The notes: generated from the sequence alone by a model not told the origin. Numbered from the stretch's first letter, positions 22,951 through 31,241 are shown. The stretch: 35,085 bases of DNA from Microtetraspora sp. NBRC 16547 (GCF_030268965.1 NZ_BSSE01000045.1:1-35085), one strand, 5' to 3'. A program made the numbers and translations.

Positions 22951-23466
22951 TCACCCGAGGCTCAGGTGCCACCGGATTTCGCCGTCATGCCACTGGTCGG
23001 TCGGCGTGAGCCCGGCGGCGGTGGCGACGGCGGCGGACGCGTGATGGTCCGGATGGATGTGGGCGATGATGCTCCGCACTGGCTTCCCGGCGAGCCAGGC
23101 GACGAGTCCCCGGGCCGCCTCGGTGGCGATGCCCCTGCGCTGCCAGGGCGTTCCCACCACCCACGCGATCTCGGCGACGAGGCCGTCGTCGGAGGGGCCG
23201 ATGGTCGCCTGGACGTAGCCCGTCAGGCACTCCTGCTCGTCGAGCCGGATGACCCAGTTGCACCACGCCTCGGCGGGATCGGGCGAGCCGGCGACCATCC
23301 GTTCGTAGCGGGAACGCAGCGCCTCCGGCCCGGCCGGTGTCCCGCTGATGAAAGTGTGCAGGTCCGGATCGGACAGCACCGCCGCCATCTCCTCGGCGTG
23401 CTCGACGCGAAGCGGCAGGAGCAGCAACCGATCGGTACGGATCGTCTCGGCGGCGATGGTGGTCAT
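22951..23466 (-). CDS. GNAT-family N-acetyltransferase
   Basis: A 171-residue acetyltransferase of the RimJ/RimL-like group, opening TIRTDRLLLLPLRVEHAEEM. The acetyl-CoA motif is in WVVGTPWQRRGIATEAARGL (Q/R-x-x-G-x-A loop), followed by the IIAHIHPDHHASAAVATAAGL segment typical of the family. ATG 23466 was preferred over the longer open frame because the protein then begins at the first strand. Members modify N-termini, aminoglycosides or small amines; the residues visible here do not decide the substrate. It stands alone. Confidence 0.9.
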   Translation of the reverse strand: MTTIAAETIRTDRLLLLPLRVEHAEEMAAVLSDPDLHTFISGTPAGPEALRSRYERMVAGSPDPAEAWCNWVIRLDEQECLTGYVQATIGPSDDGLVAEIAWVVGTPWQRRGIATEAARGLVAWLAGKPVRSIIAHIHPDHHASAAVATAAGLTPTDQWHDGEIRWHLSLG

Positions 23467-23904
23467 GTCGTCGCGAACCTCTCGAACTCGGCCATCATCT
23501 CGATCAGGTTCAGCGGTCCGCAGGCTCCCCGGAACGTACGGCCGTCGCGCATCATGTGGACTCAGCCGTCGTCGCGCTGAGAGACGTACCAACGTTGCAG
23601 GACACCGAAAGAATCAGCGGACATGCGGTCACTCTAGATCTGCGCCCAGGGGGTCGATCAACCCGGTTTCCTGAGGTAAGGGTGCATGTGCCGTCAACGG
23701 CGATGCCCGGCACCTACGCGGGCACGGTCGACCACTCGTGGCGCAGCGCCCGCCCGGGTCGCCAAGATCCGACAAGACACGATGAAGAGTTAGCAGACAC
23801 AACGCCGACGCACCTTCCGGCCGACCTTCTCCACGCACTATGAGCCGCATAAGTACGCCCTGACCTGGGCGTTGTTCCGATGAATCCGATGAAGAGGAGC
23901 GGTC
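23467..23904. other. Intergenic stretch with a paralogue fragment
   Basis: It holds the 22-codon remnant described at 23676-23741 and the promoter region of the WxL-like gene. Otherwise no gene or strong hairpin is seen. Confidence 0.4.
23676..23741 (+). pseudogene. C-terminal remnant of a WxL-like paralogue
   Basis: This stretch encodes HVPSTAMPGTYAGTVDHS, which aligns with the end of the intact gene 740 bases downstream (NVPSSAVAGVYTGTVDHS). The rest of the gene is absent. A tandem duplicate of the surface-protein gene has decayed, leaving its last strand. Confidence 0.6.
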
Positions 23905-24486
23905 ATGTCCGCAAGCCGTCTCGGCATGGTGTGTTCGGGAGTCGCGAGCCTGGTGGCGGCCATGGTGGCCGCGCTGCCGGCGCAGGCGGGCACCTGCCCC
24001 GCCTCGACCACGTGTGCCACCACGGTGAACTTCACCGTCGACGCACCCGACGGGCTCACGATCACCGTGCCCAACGGCCCCGTCAGCATCGGAACCGGGG
24101 CGCCGGGGGGTCAGATCAGCGGCCAGCTCGGCTCCATCCAGGTGTCCGACCAGCGCGCCGCGCTGACGGCGACCTGGGTCGCGTCCGTGGTCGCGGCCAC
24201 CGGCGGCTTCACGACCGGTGGCGGCACCGCCCCGGAGACCATCCCCAACACCGATGTCCTGTACTGGTCGGGTGCCGCGACCGGGACCACCGGCACCGGG
24301 ACCTTCGTGCCCGGCCAGGCCAACGCGGCGGCCGCGCAGTCACTCGACACGTCGCGCACCGCCTTCAGCAAGACGACCGGGTCCGGCGAAAACAGCGCCA
24401 CCTGGAACCCGACCATCGTGGTGAACGTCCCCTCGAGCGCGGTGGCGGGCGTCTACACCGGGACGGTGGATCACTCTGTTGCCTAA
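23905..24486 (+). CDS. Secreted WxL-domain-like surface protein
   Basis: A 193-residue exported protein with a signal peptide (hydrophobic core to about residue 22, AQA cleavage near 28). The mature protein is Gly/Thr/Ala-rich and has no membrane anchor. It carries LTATWVASV in the middle and a closing IVVNVPSSAVAGVYTGTVDHS strand. These resemble WxL domains, where a Trp-x-Leu-like strand and a final G-x-Y-x-G-T strand fold together on the cell wall. RBS GAGGAG precedes ATG 23905. It overlaps the DUF916-like gene by eight bases, as WxL genes are paired with WxL-interacting proteins in Gram-positive csc clusters. The WxL assignment is by pattern only. Confidence 0.65.
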   Translation: MSASRLGMVCSGVASLVAAMVAALPAQAGTCPASTTCATTVNFTVDAPDGLTITVPNGPVSIGTGAPGGQISGQLGSIQVSDQRAALTATWVASVVAATGGFTTGGGTAPETIPNTDVLYWSGAATGTTGTGTFVPGQANAAAAQSLDTSRTAFSKTTGSGENSATWNPTIVVNVPSSAVAGVYTGTVDHSVA

Positions 24487-25495
24487 CCCCCTCCTACGGC
24501 TGTGCCTGCCGGCCATGCTGCTCGCGCTCCCCTTGTACGGTGTGTTCAGCGGACCGGCGGGCGCGGCCGCCGACTCGCGGCGTCCGGACGAGAAGGGCAC
24601 CATCGGGATCAAGCTGCTCGAAGCGCCGAAGAACCGCATGGACGACCCCCGTGCGCGCGTCTTCGTCGTCGATCACGTCAACCCCGGGACCACCTTCACC
24701 CGGCGGCTGCAGGTCAACAGCAGCTCGTCCAAGCGGCAGCATGTTGAGGTCTATGCCGCCGCGGCCGACGTCGCGCACGGATCGTTCACGTTCGCACCCG
24801 GCCGCACCTCGAACGAGCTGAGCTCGTGGATCAAGCTGGACCGCTCCGCGATCGACCTGCCTCCGCACGGCAGCTCCGAGGTGACGGCCACGATCGGTGT
24901 GCCCAAGTCGGCGCCCGAGGGCGAGCAGTACGCCGTCATCTGGGCGCAGGTCTCCACCGGTGCGCCGAGCGCGAAGCGGAACGTCGCGCTCGTCAACCGG
25001 GTCGGGGTCCGGGCCTACCTCGACGTCGGCCCCGGAGGCGATCCGCCGTCGGAGTTCCGGATCGGCGACGTGATCCCGAGGCGCACGGAGGACGGCCACC
25101 CGGCGATCACCGCCGCCGTGCGCAACACCGGCCGGCGTGCCCTCGACCTGGACGGGCAGCTCGCGCTGTCCGACGGCCCCGGCTCCGTCCGGGCCGGCCC
25201 GTTCCGGGTCGCCGGCGGCACGACCCTGGCCCCCGGCGACGAGGGGACGGTCTCCGTCGTTCTCGACGACCGGCTGCCGCCCGGGCCGTGGACATTCCGG
25301 CTCATCGTGCAGAGCGGCCGGGTCAAACACGCGGTGACCGGCACTCTCACCTTTCCGGAGGAGTCCGGCGGCCGTGGCACGCCGGCCGCGCTCGACTCCC
25401 CGTTCACCAAGATCTTCTGGTTGGTGGTCGGGGTGAGTCTCATCAGCGCGCTGGCCCTCCTCGTGGCCGGGCTCACGCGTGGCCGTCGCCGCTGA
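24479..25495 (+). CDS. DUF916-like (WxL-interacting protein) membrane-anchored protein
   Basis: A 338-residue protein with an N-terminal signal (about residues 1-31) and two extracellular beta domains. The first (about 42-185) resembles the DUF916/WxLIP peptidoglycan-binding domain: VNPGTTFTRRLQVNSSSSK, HVEVYAAAADVAHG, IDLPPHGSSEVTATIGVPK. The second (about 190-295) contains AITAAVRNTGRRALDLDGQL. Near 312-331 is a transmembrane helix, followed by a basic tail (RGRRR). TTG 24479, eight bases after GGTGGA, overlaps the upstream gene's end. In Firmicutes such proteins hold WxL proteins on the wall. Here the pair would form a small surface complex. The family call is by pattern and should be tested by profile search. 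Confidence 0.68.
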   Translation: MPNPLLRLCLPAMLLALPLYGVFSGPAGAAADSRRPDEKGTIGIKLLEAPKNRMDDPRARVFVVDHVNPGTTFTRRLQVNSSSSKRQHVEVYAAAADVAHGSFTFAPGRTSNELSSWIKLDRSAIDLPPHGSSEVTATIGVPKSAPEGEQYAVIWAQVSTGAPSAKRNVALVNRVGVRAYLDVGPGGDPPSEFRIGDVIPRRTEDGHPAITAAVRNTGRRALDLDGQLALSDGPGSVRAGPFRVAGGTTLAPGDEGTVSVVLDDRLPPGPWTFRLIVQSGRVKHAVTGTLTFPEESGGRGTPAALDSPFTKIFWLVVGVSLISALALLVAGLTRGRRR

Positions 25496-25606
25496 CGGGC
25501 GATGCCGTACTGACCTGCTGCGCTCCGTACGCCCCTTAAGCCTTGGGGGCCTCGCGGGTTCCGGGCGGCCGCAGCGTCGCCGCAGGAAATGTCGCCGTCG
25601 GGGATG

Positions 25607-27181
25607 TCACCGTACGGGCGCCGGCTGCTCCGCCTTCGTGGCCTCGGTCAGGTCCACGCTGTCGCGGAGCTTGATCGGCTTGAGGAACAGGACGGCGATG
25701 ATGCCGACCGTCGCGATGGCGGCGGAGATGAGGAAGATGTGCCCCGTGGCGTCGCCGTACGCCGCGCGCACGATGCCCTTGATCGGCTCGGGCAGGGCCG
25801 CGATGTTGAGCGTCTTGCTGCCGCCGCTCTGCGTAGGGGTGATGCCGATGCGCGCCAGCCCTTCGGCGATGTTGGCGGCGACCCGGTTGGCCAGGACCGC
25901 GCCCAGGACCGAGACGCCGATGGTGCCGCCGAGCGAGCGGAAGAAGGTGATGGCGCCGCTGGCCGCGCCCAGCTCCCGCAGCGGGACGGTGTTCTGGATG
26001 GCCAGGACGAGGTTCTGCATCGACATGCCGACGCCGGCGCCGACCAGCAGCATGTAGCCCGAGATGAGGATCAGCGGCGTCTTGTGGTCGATGGTGGACA
26101 GGCACAGGAAACCGGCGGTGAGCACGAGGGAGCCGACCACGATGTACGGCTTGATCTTCCCGCTTGCGGAGATGAGCCGGCCCGAGATCGTCGACGAGAC
26201 CAGCACGCCGAACATCATCGGGATGGTCAGCAGTCCGGCCTCGGTGGGGCTGTAGCCACGGCCGATCTGGAAGTACTGCCCGAGGAACACCGAACCGCCG
26301 AACATCGCCATGCCCACGGCGAGGCTGGCCACGATGGCGAGGGCCGGGGTGCGCATACGCACGATGTGCAGCGGCACGACCGGCTCCTTCACCCGGGACT
26401 CGACCCACGTCGCGATGGCGAGGATGAGCAGGCCGCCGCCGACCATGGCGGCCGTCTGCCAGGACAGCCAGTCGAAGGAGTTGCCGACGAAGGTGACCCA
26501 GATGAGCAGGACGCTGACGCCCGCCGCGATCAGTGTGGCGCCGACGTAGTCGACCTTGACGTCCGGCCGCCGGACTGTGGTGATCTTCAGGGTCTTGTGC
26601 AGCAGGATGAACGCGACCATGGTGATCGGCACGGCGATGAAGAAGCACCACCGCCAGCCCAGCCACGAGGTGTCGGCGATCAGGCCGCCCAGCAACGGTC
26701 CGCCGACCGTCGCCACCGCCATGACGCCACCCAGGTAGCCGTTGTACTTGCCGCGCTCCTTCGGAGGGATCATCGCGGCGATGATGACCTGGACGAGGAC
26801 CTGCAGGGCGCCCATGCCGAGGCCCTGGAAGGCGCGGAAGGCGATCAGTTGGCCGGTGTTCTGGGCGAACCCGCTGGCCAGCGACCCGATCACGAAGATG
26901 ATGATGGCCAGTTGGAGCAGGGTCTTCTTGCTGAACAGGTCCGCCAGCTTGCCCCAGATGGGGGTGGACGCGGTCGCCGCGAGCAGGGACGCGGTGACGA
27001 CCCAGGTGTACTGCGACTGTGTGCCGTTGAGAGCGCCGATGATCTGGGGGAGTGCCACCGACACGATCGTGCTGCTGATCATGGCGACGAAGAGCACCAG
27101 GAGCAGGCCGCTCAGTGCTTCCATGATCTGCCGATGCGTCATCGGCGCGGGGCCTGGCGGCGAAGCGGACTGCGCGCTCAA
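25607..27181 (-). CDS. DHA2-family (EmrB/QacA-type) MFS drug exporter
   Basis: A 524-residue transporter with about 14 hydrophobic helices. DHA2 motifs are visible. SSTIVSVALPQIIGAL is in helix 1. The motif-A region is in GKLADLFSKKTLLQL, and the G-x-x-x-G-P-x-x-G-G motif C is in VATVGGPLLGGLIAD of helix 5. These proteins export drugs or cations using the proton gradient. The open frame extends to 27238, but TTG 27181 has GGAGG six bases upstream. It is divergent from the TetR gene across a perfect palindromic operator, so expression is probably induced by the exported compound. Confidence 0.93.
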   Translation of the reverse strand: MSAQSASPPGPAPMTHRQIMEALSGLLLVLFVAMISSTIVSVALPQIIGALNGTQSQYTWVVTASLLAATASTPIWGKLADLFSKKTLLQLAIIIFVIGSLASGFAQNTGQLIAFRAFQGLGMGALQVLVQVIIAAMIPPKERGKYNGYLGGVMAVATVGGPLLGGLIADTSWLGWRWCFFIAVPITMVAFILLHKTLKITTVRRPDVKVDYVGATLIAAGVSVLLIWVTFVGNSFDWLSWQTAAMVGGGLLILAIATWVESRVKEPVVPLHIVRMRTPALAIVASLAVGMAMFGGSVFLGQYFQIGRGYSPTEAGLLTIPMMFGVLVSSTISGRLISASGKIKPYIVVGSLVLTAGFLCLSTIDHKTPLILISGYMLLVGAGVGMSMQNLVLAIQNTVPLRELGAASGAITFFRSLGGTIGVSVLGAVLANRVAANIAEGLARIGITPTQSGGSKTLNIAALPEPIKGIVRAAYGDATGHIFLISAAIATVGIIAVLFLKPIKLRDSVDLTEATKAEQPAPVR

Positions 27182-27232
27182 GAGCTGCCTCCATAGCAGT
27201 TGGTTCACGGGGAGAGCCGTCGCATAATATAT

Positions 27233-27260
27233 GCCCACTGAGAAACTTTGCTCAGTGGGC
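27233..27260. promoter_or_regulatory. TetR operator, perfect 10-bp palindrome
   Basis: GCCCACTGAG and CTCAGTGGGC are perfect inverted arms with an 8-base centre, located between the divergent DHA2 exporter and its TetR-type regulator. A TATAAT-like A/T patch (CATAATATAT, 27222-27231) adjoins it on the exporter side, so binding would block the exporter promoter. It is likely to repress both genes. Confidence 0.85.
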
Positions 27261-27292
27261 AGTTATTCCCAGGACGCTAGGATTGCCGGACC

Positions 27293-27898
27293 ATGGACAC
27301 CACGGTGGGGCTGCGCGAGCGCAAGAAGGCCGAGACGCGGCAGGCCGTCCACGAGGCCGCCATGCGGCTGACCGTGGAGCTCGGCCTGGACAACGTCACG
27401 GTCGAGGCGATCTCCGACGCCGCGAACATCTCGCGCCGCACCTTCTCCAACTACTTCGCCGGCAAGGAGGACGCCCTCCTGTACGGCGAGGAACAGCGCA
27501 TCTGGTCCCTGCTGAAGGAGTTCCGCGAACGTCCGGCTGAGGAGACGACGTGGCAGGCGCTGGTCAACGCGGCCCGCAGTCTCCATGAGGAGATAGGCGA
27601 GCCGAACCGCGAGTGGGCACTCCAGACGCGGCTCGCCAAGCAGCATCCGTCCGTGCTGGCCCGGCAGATGGCCAACCATGTCCGCGTCGAGCGTGAGTTC
27701 GCCCAAGCCATCGCCGTACGCGACGGCGAGGAGCCGGGGGCGCCGCGGTCGCGGGTCCTGGCGGCGGCGTTCCTGATGGGACTCCGCATCGCGGCCAACA
27801 TGTGGATCGAGGGGCAGCAGTCCGGCGACGCACCGCTCCGGACGCTCCTGGACATCGCCGAGGAGGTCCTCGCCGAGGTGGCGCGGCCGTTCCTCTAG
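27293..27898 (+). CDS. TetR-family transcriptional repressor
   Basis: A 201-residue repressor with the N-terminal helix-turn-helix at about residues 25-47 in NVTVEAISDAANISRRTFSNYFAGKEDAL, the standard TetR pattern. The variable C-terminal ligand domain follows from about 60, with the dimer helices near the end (LRTLLDIAEEVLAEV). ATG 27293 has AGGA upstream. It is divergent from the DHA2 exporter, with the perfect palindrome between them. The likely inducer is a substrate of the exporter; the ligand pocket cannot be interpreted by eye. Confidence 0.93.
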   Translation: MDTTVGLRERKKAETRQAVHEAAMRLTVELGLDNVTVEAISDAANISRRTFSNYFAGKEDALLYGEEQRIWSLLKEFRERPAEETTWQALVNAARSLHEEIGEPNREWALQTRLAKQHPSVLARQMANHVRVEREFAQAIAVRDGEEPGAPRSRVLAAAFLMGLRIAANMWIEGQQSGDAPLRTLLDIAEEVLAEVARPFL

Positions 27899-27917
27899 CT
27901 GGTGCCCCCCTTCCGGG

Positions 27918-27948
27918 CAAACCTTGCCGGTCGCGGCACCAAGGTTTG
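27918..27948 (+). terminator. Hairpin after the TetR gene
   Basis: CAAACCTTG pairs perfectly with CAAGGTTTG with a 13-base loop that itself has TGCC/GGCA pairing. It begins 20 bases after the TetR stop. A competing pair GGTGCC (27901-27906)/GGCACC (27935-27940) overlaps it. No T run follows. It is a plausible terminator or part of the repeat unit beside it. Confidence 0.5.
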
Positions 27949-27958
27949 ACGGGCGAAC

Positions 27959-28004
27959 GCTGCCCGTCGCGAGCGCGGATCCAGACGGATGCATCGCGGG
28001 GCGG
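27959..28004 (-). repeat. 46-bp dispersed repeat, copy B
   Basis: Reverse complement matches 16234-16279 at 44 of 46 positions; see copy A. Copy B stands between the TetR gene hairpin and the 72-bp tandem repeat. Confidence 0.65.
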
Positions 28005-28060
28005 CGTGGGAACTCGGCGTGTGCGACCGGATCGAACTGACGAAATACGCCATCCGCGCG

Positions 28061-28204
28061 GGTTGGTCGAGTCCTGAGGACGCCGGCTCGGCACACGGGA
28101 ACGCGGGAACGGCAAAGGACGACAACGCGAGGGGTTGGTCGAGTCCTGAGGACGCCGGCTCGGCACACGGGAACGCGGGAACGGCAAAGGACGACAACGC
28201 GAGG
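28061..28204. repeat. Perfect tandem duplication of 72 bp
   Basis: Two identical 72-bp units, 28061-28132 and 28133-28204, with no mismatch. Each begins GGTTGGTCGAGTCCTG and ends GACAACGCGAGG. It lies about 75-220 bases before the HelD-type start. The end of unit 2 carries ACGACA at 28191, a possible -35, with TATTCT at 28215-28220 downstream at 18 bases, so duplication may have altered promoter context. Perfect identity implies a recent event or an assembly artefact. Confidence 0.9.
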
Positions 28205-28278
28205 GGAGACCTGATATTCTCAACCCTCTGCATATTTGGGCCGACAAAGAACCCAACGCTAAGGATTTTAGCAAAGCC

Positions 28279-30534
28279 ATGATGAGCCGTCAACTCGCGC
28301 AAGCTCTCAGGGAAGAACAGTCCTACGTCTCCATGCTGTACGACCGGCTCGACACCGCGCGGGAACTCGCCGAGGTGGCCCTGAGCACGGTGTTCGCCCG
28401 CGGCGGCGGTGGCACCCGCCAGGCCGTCATCGAGCGCGAGGTGTCCGCGGACGAGCACGCCCGCAGGGTCGCCCAGCTCTCCGCGGTCGAGCGCGGCCTG
28501 TGCTTCGGGCGCATCGACGACTCCGGCGGCGAGACCTACTACATCGGCCGGATCGGGCTGCGCGACGACGAGCACGACTCGGTCCTCATCGACTGGAGGG
28601 CCCCGGCCGCCCGCCCCTTCTACGTCGCGAGCCCCAGCGACCCGGCGTCGCTCGTCCGCCGCAGGCACATCCACACGCGCGGCCGTACGGTCACCGGGCT
28701 GGACGACGAGGTCTTCGACCTCGACCGGATGGCCGAGAGCGACCGGAGGAACCTGGTCGGCGAGGCCGCCCTGCTGGCGGCGCTGCGGCGTGGCCGCACC
28801 GGCCGGATGGACGACATCGTGGCCACCATCCAGACCGAGCAGGACCGCGTGATCCGATCCGGGTTGGCCGGCGCGCTCGTGGTCCAGGGAGGGCCCGGCA
28901 CCGGCAAGACCGTCGCCGCGCTCCACCGGGCGGCCTACCTCCTCTACGCGCACCGCGCCACGCTGGAGCGCAGGGGCGTGCTCGTGGTCGGCCCGAACGC
29001 GATGTTCAGCCGCTACATCAGCCAGGTGCTTCCTTCGCTCGGCGAGACCGAGGTGGTCCTGTCCAGCGTCGGCGAGCTCCATCGCGGCGTGCACGCGACC
29101 GCGGACGACGACCCCGCCGCGGCCGTGGTCAAAGGCGACCTGCGGATGGCCGAGGTGATCGAGGCCGCCGTGCGGGACCGCCAGCGCGCGCCGGAAGGCG
29201 ACCTGGAGGTGCTGATCGACGTGCGGACCTCCGTCCGCGGCGGCGTCGAGGTCGTCGTCGAGCGGATGGCGCTGCGCCTGGACCACGACGCCTGTCTGCG
29301 CGCCCGCGACCGCGCGCGGGGACTCGGCCGGCCGCACAACATGGCGCGGAGGGTGTTCGTCAACAAGGTGCTCATGGGCCTCGCCGTGGACGAGGCCAGG
29401 CAGCTTGACCGGCCGTATGACGAGGAGGACCTGCGCTACGCGCGCCAGGCCCTCTGGCAGCAGGCGTCGGTGCGCGCGGCGCTGGACGAGCTGTGGCCCT
29501 ACCTCACGCCTGAGCGGCTGGTCGGCGAGCTGTTCGCGGACCCGGAGCGACTGCGCGCGGCGGGCGGCCTGCTCGGCGAGGAGGAGCGCTCAACGCTGCT
29601 CCGCCCGGAGGGCAGCCCGTGGACGGTTGGCGACGTGCCCCTGCTCGACGAGGCCGCCGAGCTCCTCGGCGAGGACGACGCCGAGGCCAAGGCGCGCGAA
29701 CGGGCCGCGGCTGAGGAACGCGAAGACGAGGAGAGCTACGCCAGGGGCGTGCTGGAGATCTCCGACCTCACCGGGCTGATGGACGCCGTGTCGCTCGCCC
29801 AACGGCACCACGACACCGGCCCGGCCGTCACCACGGCGCAGCGGGCGGCGGCCGACCGCTCCTGGGCGTACGGTCATGTGATCGTGGACGAGGCGCAGGA
29901 ACTGTCCGCGATGGCCTGGCGCACGATCATGCGCCGGATCCCGGCCCGGTCTCTCACCGTGGTCGGCGACATCGCGCAGACCGGTTCCGCGGCCGGCGCC
30001 CACTCCTGGGCCGAGATGCTCGACCCGTACGTCAAGGACCGCTGGCGCGAGGAACTGCTGTTGGTGAACTACCGCACCCCGGCGGAGATCATGGATGTCG
30101 CCGCCGACGTGCTCAAGGTGGTCGCGCCGGACCAGGAGCCCCCCGAGTCCGTGCGGGACGGCGAGGCGCGGCCGCGTGCCGTACCGCACCGGGGGACGGA
30201 CCTGCGCGCGCTGGTGGAGGAGGAGCTGGAGGCGATCGGGGACGGGCGGCTCGCGGTGCTCACCCCCGACACCCGGCACGCGGAGATCGCCGCGCTCTTC
30301 CCGCTGGAGGACGACCCGCTGGAGTCGCCGGTCGCCGTCCTCACCGTGAACCGGTGCAAGGGGCTGGAGTTCGACGCGGTGGTGGTCGTCGAGCCCATGG
30401 AGATCCTCGCCCAGTCGCCCAAGGGCGGCCAGGACCTGTACGTCGCGATCACCAGGGCCACCCGCCGGCTGACCGTGCTGCACGACGGCGACCTGCCCCG
30501 GATGCTCGACCGGCTGGCACGCGGTGACAAGTGA
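28279..30534 (+). CDS. HelD/HelR-type RNA-polymerase-associated helicase
   Basis: A 751-residue superfamily 1 (UvrD/PcrA-like) ATPase. The N-terminal coiled-coil segment (about residues 1-75) would reach into RNA polymerase. Walker A is GGPGTGKT at 204-211. The Walker B-type motif is VIVDEAQEL near 535-543, followed by RSLTVVGDIAQTGS, motif V VNRCKGLEFDAVVVVEP near 690 and motif VI YVAITRATRRL near 722. Size and motif order fit HelD, which releases stalled RNA polymerase; HelR members also displace rifamycins. No rifamycin-associated element was found upstream, so HelD is the safer call. It starts at ATG 28279 (a second ATG directly follows) after AAGGAT. It seems monocistronic. Confidence 0.9.
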   Translation: MMSRQLAQALREEQSYVSMLYDRLDTARELAEVALSTVFARGGGGTRQAVIEREVSADEHARRVAQLSAVERGLCFGRIDDSGGETYYIGRIGLRDDEHDSVLIDWRAPAARPFYVASPSDPASLVRRRHIHTRGRTVTGLDDEVFDLDRMAESDRRNLVGEAALLAALRRGRTGRMDDIVATIQTEQDRVIRSGLAGALVVQGGPGTGKTVAALHRAAYLLYAHRATLERRGVLVVGPNAMFSRYISQVLPSLGETEVVLSSVGELHRGVHATADDDPAAAVVKGDLRMAEVIEAAVRDRQRAPEGDLEVLIDVRTSVRGGVEVVVERMALRLDHDACLRARDRARGLGRPHNMARRVFVNKVLMGLAVDEARQLDRPYDEEDLRYARQALWQQASVRAALDELWPYLTPERLVGELFADPERLRAAGGLLGEEERSTLLRPEGSPWTVGDVPLLDEAAELLGEDDAEAKARERAAAEEREDEESYARGVLEISDLTGLMDAVSLAQRHHDTGPAVTTAQRAAADRSWAYGHVIVDEAQELSAMAWRTIMRRIPARSLTVVGDIAQTGSAAGAHSWAEMLDPYVKDRWREELLLVNYRTPAEIMDVAADVLKVVAPDQEPPESVRDGEARPRAVPHRGTDLRALVEEELEAIGDGRLAVLTPDTRHAEIAALFPLEDDPLESPVAVLTVNRCKGLEFDAVVVVEPMEILAQSPKGGQDLYVAITRATRRLTVLHDGDLPRMLDRLARGDK

Positions 30535-30563
30535 GGCCGGCGCCGGAGCGCCGGCCGTACGCA

Positions 30564-31091
30564 CTACTGGATCTTGCCCGCGATCTCGTCGGCCTTCTCA
30601 CCGGCCCTGGAACCGGCCTGCTTGGCCTTCTCGCCCGCGCGCTCGGCCTTCTCGCCGGCCCACCTGGCGGTCTCCGACGTGGTCTCCTTCATGGCCTCTG
30701 TCAACCGCTCGGACCTGTTGCGGTACATCACCGCGCCGATCGCGCCGAGAGCGAGGCCGGCGAACAGCATCAGCAACGGCCAGCGCCGCCGGGTCCTGAC
30801 CACCGGGCTTGGCTCGACTCGCCGCGCCGCGCCGGAGAGAAACGAGCTCACGCGCGGGGCGAGCTGCTCCTCAACGGTGTGCGCGACCTGGTCCAGCTTC
30901 GGCGCCGCCCACACGCGGGCGTCCGTGATGCGCATGGCGGTGACGTCGCGCGCGTTCCCCACCATCGGGCTCACCTTGCCGACCATCGGGCTCACTTTGC
31001 CGACTATCGGGCTCACCTGGGCCTTCATACGGCCCATCCGCGTCCGCGGAATCGGTACATCGACGCGGTGTCTTCTGAGAGTCAGGGACAC
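30564..31091 (-). CDS. DUF5324-like single-pass membrane protein
   Basis: A 175-residue protein resembling the DUF5324-type proteins found next to crgA in actinobacteria. A basic N-terminus is followed by three VSP(I/M)VGKVSP-like repeats (a PMVGKV unit of 7-8 residues), then VDQVAHTVEEQLAPRVSSFL-type helix text near 70-95. A transmembrane helix lies at about 112-133 (WPLLMLFAGLALGAIGAVMY), and the tail has AGEKAERAGEKAKQAG repeats. GTG 31091 follows GGGAGG; the longer frame upstream adds residues unlike the family. It is divergent from the cyclophilin gene. Function unknown, possibly cell-envelope related. Confidence 0.75.
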   Translation of the reverse strand: MSLTLRRHRVDVPIPRTRMGRMKAQVSPIVGKVSPMVGKVSPMVGNARDVTAMRITDARVWAAPKLDQVAHTVEEQLAPRVSSFLSGAARRVEPSPVVRTRRRWPLLMLFAGLALGAIGAVMYRNRSERLTEAMKETTSETARWAGEKAERAGEKAKQAGSRAGEKADEIAGKIQ

Positions 31092-31241
31092 GACAAACCT
31101 CCCCGGTGTTGGGGCCCCGTGACGACCCTCTTCCCGTGCCAAAGCCGCTCAACCATGACCGGGCTCCCCGGGCGAGGTGGATACGCTGTTCACCGAAGTT
31201 CAACGGACAACCGAAACCTGCACGAAAAGGGGGCGGCCCTC

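Larger units (their letters stand above)
27899..28278. other. Leader region of the HelD gene, with repeats
   Basis: This 380-base stretch holds a hairpin (27918-27948), the second copy of the 46-bp dispersed repeat (27959-28004), the tandem 72-bp repeat (28061-28204) and a possible promoter around 28191-28220. I found no gene. I looked for the rifamycin-associated element, an inverted repeat of the GGGGCTTGC type, and did not see it. Confidence 0.5.

Noticed and set aside
25536-27196. Long open frames on both strands over the MFS exporter
   Set aside because: One frame gives a clean 14-helix transporter with TTG and GGAGG; the others give Arg/Gly/Asp-rich text typical of shadows in high-GC DNA.
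28061-28204. CRISPR array or minisatellite
   Set aside because: There are only two directly adjacent 72-bp units, no spacers and no cas genes.
27899-28278. Rifamycin-associated element before the HelD-type gene
   Set aside because: I searched the leader for the GGGGCTTGC/GCAAGCCCC inverted repeat and found only unrelated short dyads.
27895-29337. Long minus-strand open frame opposite the start of the helicase gene
   Set aside because: It is the antisense shadow of the HelD-type gene; its translation has no domain and its codon bias is that of the complementary frame.
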